This document shows, piece by piece, positions 57,137 to 64,000 of a DNA stretch of 64,000 nt (position 1 is the first letter of the stretch; each line of letters begins with the position of its first letter). The notes beneath the pieces are model-generated. The model was not told the DNA's origin. It worked only from the letters and a program-made list of their open reading frames with translations, and did not search any database. Source of the stretch: Melampsora larici-populina 98AG31 (lineage: Eukaryota > Basidiomycota > Pucciniomycetes > Pucciniales > Melampsoraceae); NCBI RefSeq assembly GCF_000204055.1, contig NW_006768768.1, positions 246,150-310,149 on the forward strand. Reading direction: 5' to 3'. Both the position numbers and the translations under genes were made by a program.

Positions 57137-59380
57137 CTATGAACTCGGAGGTTGCCTGTCATCTGGTAGGTCTTTGTCTGCAATATCAGCCCAGTTCCAG
57201 TGGCTCATCAGTCGCCATGTGTTGTTTGAATATTGTGTGATAGCTTCAAATGCTATTGGTTTGTTTAAAATTGATGTGTTGAGCGGTAAGCCAAGGAGCT
57301 TGATGTCTTTTTTGAATTTTTGTCGTTCTTTGAGTTCTTCAAGTTGTTTTAGGTGTTTTCTTTGTTGTGGCTTGTGTCCCAAGTGTTTTATTTTGTCTGG
57401 TTTGGTGATTTCACAGTTTTTTGTGCACCATTCCTTGATGGCTGCTATGAAGCTTGAGGTGTTGGGAGAGATGTGGAATGTGCTTGGTAGTTTTGTTCTG
57501 GCTTTCTTATTGGCAATTTCAACTACAATTTGGTTGCCATAGACACCCGTGTGTCCAGGGCACCACTGGATGTTTATTATGAGGTGTGGGAATTTTTTAT
57601 GGAGATAGTTCATCAGTTTATACGTCTCTTTACAATCAACTGGGATTCTTGTTGGATCTTAAGACCTTTACCACACTCTGGTTGTTGAGAAGAATAGTGA
57701 TCCTTCTTGTGTGTATGGAAGCTGTGCTTAGTTCAATTGCCAGTCCGAGTTGGACTCTGCGGTATTTGGCTTGGTAGATGATGTGGGTTCTTGCTGGACC
57801 TAGATGTTCCGCAGAGGATTTGTGAGTGCTCTTACACCATGCTGCCACAGCAGTGGTGCAAGTAGGGATGCCTGAGCCATCAGTAAAAATTATGACATGT
57901 TCTAATGTGGCTGTTAACTTATTAGCCTCAAATTATGCAAGAATATTGTTTTCTTAAATTAATGGAATGTAGTTTGAGGGCTTAGTCAAGGTGTCGGATG
58001 GGTCAAGAGGTATTTGTTTTATGTATTTGTTGAGTTCTTCGCTCACCGGGTGTTGAAAGAGCCTGTGAAATGGGTTGTGGTGTGTTTTTGGATTTGTATT
58101 TTGTGCCTGTTTGACGGATTGATAAATAGGTGAATGAGCTGGTTTTGTGAGTGCTGCTGTTGCCATGAAATTCATGATTTTGATTTGAATTCTGATCTTT
58201 GGCAGTGTTAGGTTTGCATCATGTCAAAGCAATATCTCTGGTGTGGATGGTAGAGCTCCTAAAGCCGCTCTCGCACAGATATTGTCTATTGTTGACATAT
58301 GTTTGATGTAAGACCCTGGCGGCTCAAATGTTAGCCATGCAGCTATACCGTAATTGAGTGCCATATGTACTGTGGTGGAGGTGAGAGTGTTCATCAGTTT
58401 TCGTGAAATTCTCCATTCTGCTTTTGATAGAGTTGTTAGAAATCCCGCTTGTTGGTGGCCTCTTGTTATCATTTTGTCTCTGTGCTGTGAAAAATTTAGC
58501 TTGCTATCAATCGTAATACCAAGCCATTAATTGAGACTCATAGATTAACGTCTCTTTAGATGCAGGACACGTATGGATAGGTGTGCATAATGGTTGAGGT
58601 TCTCTTTCTAACATCCTGACGTAGTGTAATGTGTTTGCGTGATATATATATATAGAATAGTGTTGTCCCCACTTTGTTGTTCTTTTCTCATCGAACTCAT
58701 TATTAGATTTCTACAATCTCTTGCTTCTCTTAGATTGTAGCTTTCTTTTTGATCAGCCATCAGTCTCTCATAGACTGATACTTGATCCTTAATCTCTTCA
58801 GATAAAAGAGAGCTTTACCTGTTGTCCTTTTCCATTTGGCCTTCTATTCTGGTAGGATGTTTTTTGGTTCTACAAAACTGATGGTGGGGGGGTTAGTTGT
58901 TTCTTTTGGGTTGAAGATCACCCAGGATGTCTTTTTGACGTCAAAAATCACGCCTTGATCCTTTGCCCACTTGTTTTGTTGGTAGGCTAGGGTGTGCATT
59001 TGTGATTTCAGTTGATGGGGGTCTGCCTCTGTTGTGAGTAGGACTATGTTGTGTATGAAACCCAGCGCTTTTGCTGTGTTAATCTTGTCCGTGGTTTCAA
59101 GGAGCCCGTTGTTATATAGGAGGTATAGTAGTGGAGAGCGAGGGGAGCCTTGTGGAAGGCCGTGCTTGAGTTTGAATGGTTGAGATTCAAATCTGTTGAA
59201 TGATAATTTTGTTGTGTGGTGTGTGAGAAAGTTGTGGAGTAGCTCATGTGTTTGATCATGTAATCCTTTCTTTTTGAGGATTGAAAGTAGTCTGGGGTGG
59301 TGAACAGATGGGAAAGCTGATTTTACACTACTCTACCTTTTGTCCATTCCTTTTTGATCCATGATACTAGGTGTACTAGC
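57137..59380 (-). mobile_element. 5'-truncated non-LTR retrotransposon (LINE) with RT and RNase H
   Basis: From the right: VKSAFPSVHHPRLLSILKKK (RT motif A region, about 59320), FKLKHGLPQGSPRSPLLYLL (motif B, about 59150), GFIHNIVLLTTEADP (the catalytic FADD-type box degraded to IHN, about 59060), then WLGI plus IDSKLNFSQ (58520), AGFLTTLSKAEWRISRKLMN and NYGIAAWLTFEPPGSYIKHM (thumb region). 57613-57137 holds the RNase H end: NIQWCPGHTGVYGNQIVVEI with the conserved H and the distal acidic position. Frame shifts and stops abound. Upstream of about 59380 the ORF1, endonuclease and first RT motifs are missing, the usual 5' truncation of a LINE insertion. A T-run on the plus strand at 57081-57090 may mark the 3' end. 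Confidence 0.8.
58529..58831. repeat. Probable solo LTR inserted in the LINE
   Basis: LINE coding is interrupted between WLGI (left flank) and FVEPKNILPE (right flank). CCATT at 58524-58528 and 58832-58836 may be a 5-bp duplication. The ~300-bp insert has a TATA-like run (TATATATATATAGAATAG, 58645) and two stem-loop words, CTACAATCTC...GATTGTAG and CAGTCTCTCATAGACTG. Ends are not canonical TG..CA, so the boundaries are tentative. Confidence 0.45.
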
Positions 59381-60044
59381 ACCTTGTGGCCTGATTTGTT
59401 TGGCCTTCATTACGGTGTTGTTTTACTAGTTACTGGCAGGCCAGTGAGTACGTCCACCTCAATCCAATCTCATAACAATGTCAGTTCAATCCCAATCCAA
59501 TCTCAATGTTTGGTCTAGAGGAGCAGATAAACAGTCTTCCAAAATGAACTGAAATAAAGTTTAGTTGCATGTCCACACATGAAGGTCTCAAAAATTTTCA
59601 AAGGTATGAGTGATTTTCAGATAAGCCACAACCAAATATCCTTTTGAGCCCCTTCCAAAAAACTCCCCTATAAAGCAGAAGTTGACAGCTCTTGATTATA
59701 TAGATATGTTGAGATTCTTTGGCGGGAAGGAGGTTTTATAATCATAGATATAACTATGATATCCAGAAATTAAAATAGGAAACGGGACAAGATGGGTGAT
59801 AAAGGTTTTTTTTTGCTTTGTGATATCAATACATTGGTTTGTTATATATATACATTTTTGATTTGAATGCAACTATTTCATTCAATTAATATCATTTTCT
59901 ATGTTGGGTTCTTCATCTTATTTATAAATAGGATTTTGGTAAACTTTTGTTTTGGGGAAGATGTATTTTTTTACTTCGGAAAATGGTGGTTTGGGCCTTT
60001 GCAAAGATCATAATCTCAAACTATGAAGGAAATGATGAATGTAT

Positions 60045-60185
60045 CACTGCCAGCATTAAAGAGGTTCCCAGATGGGAATATGGGTCGTAGGAATCAGACA
60101 GCCTTGGTGACTGTAAATATCACAATGGTGGTCTGATCCCTACAACCCATATTCCCATCTGGGAACCTGTTTAATGCTGGCAGTG
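60045..60185. mobile_element. 141-bp palindromic MITE with CACTG ends
   Basis: CACTGCCAGCATTAAA and its complement TTTAATGCTGGCAGTG bound the element; arms pair for about 55 bases (shared GGTTCCCAGATGGGAATATG). TAT at 60042-60044 and 60186-60188 is a 3-bp duplication. CACTG ends and a 3-bp duplication fit a non-autonomous CACTA-type element, the class of the Tnp2 gene at the left of the window. Confidence 0.8.
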
Positions 60186-60311
60186 TATGGTTGAGGGATC
60201 AGATTAAGAGGTTCAACATACCTATGAGCTGAAATGATTGGATTGTGCCTTTAATGATACCTTTAGAGAATTCCCAGTTTAACAATCTAATTTGGTCAAA
60301 AACCCAAATCT

Positions 60312-60445
60312 AGAGCTTGAGTGGTATTTATACACCCTCCACAAGTCACGGCTTGTGGGGGGTGTATAATCTAGGACTTGAGTGGTATCTACACACCCCC
60401 TGCAGGACACAACTTGTAGGGGGTGTACACCAACCACTCAAGCTT
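60312..60445. repeat. Compound inverted/direct repeat
   Basis: AGCTTGAGTGGT at the left pairs with ACCACTCAAGCT at the right. Two internal direct copies of CTTGAGTGGTAT(T/C)TA(C/T)ACACC each form their own hairpin (CACAAGTCACGGCTTGTG; TACACACCCCCTGCAGG with GTAGGGGGTGTA). Probably a MITE cluster; target duplication not found. 60446-60930 is T/C-rich without a gene. Confidence 0.6.
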
Positions 60446-60930
60446 CTACACTGATCTTTTGTCTTATTTACATCATTCACATCAACCTCCTATTTTGACC
60501 AATCAATTCCAATTTCTCAAGGCAAGTCATTTCAATTTTTGTATTTCTTTTGATGTTGCTCTCTTCTTTCCATTCTTTTACCTAACACTAATTAATTTCT
60601 TTCTTCCTTTTCCTTTCTTCACATTATTTGGATTAAATTGGTCTTGTCCTTTCTAGATTGATCAATTGATCTTTCTGCTTTTAACTATTTTGATTTTGTT
60701 TCATCCTTCTTTTCCTTGTTCTTTATGACTCATTCAAATTAAATTTGATTCTGAATTTCCAGATTAATTGATTCATTTTGATTCATTTTAATTTAGTAAG
60801 TTCTTTCTAGCTCGCTTTCTATGCTCTTTCTTTTCCATCAATTGCAATTTGATTTATTCATTTGATTTGTCCAGGTTTGGGAGGATTTTGGGACTTTGCA
60901 CTTTTTTGCAGCTTTCAATAGTAACCGTAG

Positions 60931-61780
60931 TCAATCCATGTCTAGCGTTGGAAAAGTTACGCTGTGCAGTGTGTGCCACATGCGCAGACCAGTTGAGTAT
61001 TTTTGGGTCGTGTTGCTTATGACAGTGTGCTGGTTTTCTGGGTCGCTACACCATAGGACAAAGTGGTAAATATTGTTTGGTGAAGCTAGGAATGGGAGAA
61101 GTGAGGTATTCATGAAGGTGAAATATTTATTCACCGCAGCCGCATATTGCCTAGTAGTAAAAACCCCAAGACTTGATTGGCAAAGTATTAATTTTGCTGG
61201 CGTCATACTTGTTTTGTGGCATGGGAAAGACTTGACTTAAGAGGGGCTTGAGGTCTTCTGGGATTGTTATTTTATAAGATTTTGTACACCTTTTGAAGGG
61301 TCCAAACCCCTTGATAACTTATTGGCTTCATTGTCTGCAGAAGTAACCCTGACCAGGTTCAAATTGTAGTCCAAGTCTACTAACATATCCTGTACAATCC
61401 TCCATTCTTGATTTACCCAGAAATCTCTGGACTTTCTATTTCTTGCAGCGCCTTTGGTTGTTGTGTTATCTGTCAAACATGAAAATCTCAGACCAGCCAT
61501 TTCTAATTCCTGACCATCTTGTTTACTCTTCAGCATTATTAGACCTAAACAGACCGCCATGGTCTCAGCCCAGGCTATTGATTGTGGTGTGGTGACGACG
61601 GGACTAGGAATCACACTAGTCCATGTCACACCGTGGAAAGCTCACCACCCTAGAAGAGTCACAAGACGTGAGACTTTGGCTGTCTCTGACAAATCAGGAT
61701 TAGTCAGTCCTGCCCTGGCTAGATTAGAGATCAGGCACGATGTCATGAGTGCTCTTGAGATTCCAGTTGGTAGGATCTAA
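60931..61780 (-). mobile_element. DIRS-like retrotransposon fragment (RNase H and tyrosine-recombinase N-terminus)
   Basis: 61629-61267 reads SIAWAETMAVCLGLIMLKSK, FSCLTDNTTTKGAARNRKSR (TDN motif of the RNase H fold) and RVTSADNEANKLSRGLDPSK, the D-x-x-N-x-L-SRG ending of DIRS RNase H. Upstream, LTNPDLSETAKVSRLVTLLG reaches about 61780. 61206-60931 reads SSLGVFTTRQYAAAVNKYFT, LPFLASPNNIYHFVLWCSDP and TQKYSTGLRMWHTL, resembling the SAM-like N-terminal domain of DIRS/Crypton tyrosine recombinases. The reverse transcriptase and recombinase catalytic domain are missing. The right edge abuts the Gag-like gene on the opposite strand. Confidence 0.65.
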
Positions 61781-61915
61781 GATCTCATCCCTCCGCCTGA
61801 TCTCTCCGCCAGTTCATTCTCACGACTCCGTCGCCTCTTCTGAGCTTTCCTTTCGCGGTGAAAGGTCCCCTTTCTCTTTTCGAACCATCTCTGTACAGTC
61901 GTTAACAAGTTAACA

Positions 61916-63890
61916 ATGGTTAGAGCTAGTAGAAGAATCAACCGAGAAAGCCCGGAATTTGAACCAGTCCCTACTTCTCCACAATTTGAAGTCAAAACAG
62001 AAGAAGAAGAACAAATAAGAAGAGACAGAGAAGATGAAGAGGAAAGATTGAGAAATGTAGCATTAGACAAAATTAGATCCAAGAAAGAACAACGAAACAA
62101 GAAGAGAATAGAAATCCGACAAGAAGAGATTCAAGAAAACAATGATTTACTATTTGAAGAAGACATTAACTTCAGTGACGATAAGTCGGATTCAGAGAAA
62201 TCATCTTCAGTTGAGATACAGGAAGTACATAAACCAAGTTAGTTGAAGTCATACTCTTCCTTCTTACTTCCTATCCGTGATCTACTCCGGTCCAACTCTC
62301 CCTTCTTACTTTCTATCCGTGATATACTCCGGTCCAACTCTCCCTTCTTACTTTCTATCCGTGATATACTCCGGTCCAATGTCGCCCTTATGGTATATAC
62401 CTTTGTGGTAATATAGTTGTTCGTGATATACTCTGACAATGAGGGTATTCTTTTGATTCTAAGTAATAGATCGAAAAGTTATATTCTTGATCTGATCGTC
62501 TTCGTGATCTACTCCGAATGACAGTGTTGTTGTTGTATTTGTGATCTACTCCGAATGGTAGTCTGGTCGTGATATACTCCGACAATACATATTCCTTTTT
62601 GCTAAAGAATAGTCATAGAAGTTTTTGAAACATAATTCTTCCTATTTTGAAATCTGATTATAATCTTTTAAATAACTTCTCCAATCACTTCTGATTCTCG
62701 GATGTTCGGAAATAACTGATGGTGTACTTCCTTTAGATATTTCCGTAGAGGTAGCAAAGATGGCTCTAGAAATGGGTAATACAAAAATAGTAGAGCAATT
62801 TTTGAAATCACTGTCAGAGGATTCTTCAGGAGTTGTAAAAGATTCGAATAATCCACTAAAGAATTATAAAAGCGGACAAGTATCAACTTCAAACCTAAGA
62901 GCGTTCACTTTATATTGGGATAATCATTTGAAGAAATTAGACATTTACTTTAAATTGACCATTTTTAATGATAAGTGGATTGAATTGGATCATATGGTTG
63001 AAAGCAATAAAAGTTCTTCTAAAAAGAAAGATAAACCATCTGGTCAACAAGCGAAAAATGAATGGTGGATGTCTTTCGCTGATTGGATAAGAGCGAAGAC
63101 TTTGATGTTGAAGTATTTAAGAGATACGTATCATCACGTACCATTCGCAGACGAGTAAGCACTTTACAATTGGATTCTTAGAGGAAGAAAGAGATCGATA
63201 ATCCAAATCCTTCTTTTTAGTTTGGAGAAACACTTTGAACGTGTTGAGTTATTTGGTTTACGTCATGGCTGGGTAACAGCTTTTAGATACAATATAATGG
63301 TTCGAACAGACATTTTGTGTAATCGTATCAATGGCGCTCCAGGAGATCCAAAGGTCTTGAGAGATAATTTCCTAGAAGAAGCAAAAGCAAGAACTGACTT
63401 CTTACAAGACGGCCAATTGATGCCACTAGACAATCGTATGTGTAAAGAGTTTCACTACAATACATAGTATGTTTAGAATCTGAAATATCTTTTTCTTAAA
63501 GCTTACGCAAAAGGGCACACTAGAGAAAGATATAGTCCTATAACTGGTAAAATATACCCAGAAGGATTAGATCACGATTCAGCAGACATTGACGGAAATT
63601 ATAATAAGGATTCGAGTCAAAATAAAGATTCGTCAAATTCCAACTTAAGGCCACCTGGATTGGATAGAGATGAGAGTTTTAAAAGAAGAGACTCTTACCA
63701 ACAAAATAATAGGAGGAATAATAGGGGTAGATTTAGAAAGGACAGATCACCTGGTCCTTATCAAAAGAACGATTATCAAAGGCAAGATAGATCGAGAGAT
63801 TATTTTGATAGTAAGGGTAAAGGCAAACAAGTTTTTAGGCAAGAAGATGAGAACCCTAGGCAATCTACGTCCAAAGAGAAACAGACGTAA
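61916..63890 (+). CDS. Gag-like multi-exon gene (retroelement first ORF candidate)
   Basis: Exons: 61916-62238 (MVRASRRINRESPEFEPVPT, then a very acidic/basic charged helix), about 62750-63153 (VAKMALEMGNTKIVEQFLKS, AFTLYWDNHLKKLDIYFKLT, WWMSFADWIRAKTLMLKYLR), about 63223-63466 (FERVELFGLRHGWVTAFRYN, IMVRTDILCNRINGAPGDPK) and about 63504-63890 (GHTRERYSPITGKIYPEGLD, then Arg/Asn-rich FKRRDSYQQNNRRNNRGRFR). Introns have GT-AG ends. The W-x3-F-RYN-x2-VR-x-DI block and the basic nucleic-acid-binding tail resemble Gag/ORF1 of DIRS-like elements, but I cannot place the family firmly. At 63888 a GTAAGT could splice onward, so the gene may continue past the window. No stop within exons. Confidence 0.5.
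62259..62600. repeat. Intronic tandem repeat around CGTGAT(A/C)TACTCCG
   Basis: A 42-bp unit (TTCTTACTTTCTATCCGTGA, then TATACTCCGGTCCAACTCTC) repeats three times from 62259 to 62384. Looser copies of CGTGAT(A/C)TACTC(C/T)G continue at about 62430, 62500, 62540 and 62567. All lie within the first intron of the Gag-like gene. Confidence 0.85.
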
Positions 63891-64000
63891 GTTATTGTTT
63901 ATATTACCTTTTTGGTGATTATTTTGTAATAATTGTTTGTGTTGTAATTCCTTTTGTGTATTTTTGGGCGCGGTTTTGAAATGAAATAGTGTGATTGAAA

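Overview
The window is eukaryotic and looks like the repeat-rich genome of a rust fungus (Pucciniales, Puccinia-like). The evidence is many 50-100 bp GT-AG introns inside coding regions, AT-rich spacers, and a set of element families (KDZ with a TET/JBP oxygenase, Tnp2/CACTA, hAT, pogo, PIF/Harbinger, DIRS-like, LINE) that I associate with rusts. The species cannot be fixed from the sequence. Almost everything recognisable is a mobile element or its debris. No rRNA, tRNA or CRISPR array was seen.

Layout. 0-7 kb and 30.8-36 kb hold remains of Tnp2 (CACTA-like) transposon genes and unassigned genes. This block is split by one very large element. 7,002-30,840 is a 23.8-kb KDZ-type DNA transposon with ~230-bp terminal inverted repeats and a perfect 8-bp target duplication (TATCCTGT). 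In order it carries: a conserved element protein (+, 7.5-9.5 kb), a TTCACAA-rich repeat cluster, the degenerate KDZ transposase (-, 10.5-14.2 kb), a noncoding region with tandem repeats and a hairpin, a TET/JBP-like 2-oxoglutarate/Fe(II) dioxygenase (+, 17.5-24.0 kb), a second TTCACAA cluster, and a protein with two GCM1/FAR1-like zinc domains and an OTU protease domain (-, 25.5-30.4 kb). The dioxygenase is interrupted by a 5.2-kb hAT transposon whose nine-exon, 896-codon transposase gene is intact. That hAT contains a 460-bp inverted-repeat element. The OTU gene is interrupted by a 1.6-kb insertion.

36-43.5 kb: AT-rich DNA, a ~110-bp tandem repeat array (38.3-38.7 kb), a truncated PIF/Harbinger transposase (-), a fragment of an APH/ACAD10-11-type phosphotransferase gene with a duplicated exon, and a possible solo LTR. 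43.5-57 kb: decayed pieces of an unidentified multi-exon protein family on both strands, interrupted at 49,868-54,114 by a pogo/Tigger element (TA target site) that itself hosts two inverted-repeat elements. 57-60.5 kb: a 5'-truncated LINE with RT and RNase H, interrupted by a probable solo LTR, then a palindromic CACTG-ended MITE and another palindrome. 60.9-61.8 kb: a DIRS-like fragment (RNase H plus tyrosine-recombinase N-terminus). 61.9-63.9 kb: a Gag-like multi-exon gene with a repeat-filled intron, probably the start of an element that continues past the window.

How it fits together. The KDZ element looks like a self-contained package: a transposase to move it, a TET/JBP enzyme that could oxidise 5-methylcytosine in its own DNA, and a DNA-binding OTU deubiquitinase that could act on chromatin. 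The nesting gives a relative chronology: host Tnp2 region, then KDZ, then hAT and other insertions, then inverted-repeat elements. Positions of splice sites and frames were worked out by eye; homology calls rest on remembered family motifs, not on searches.
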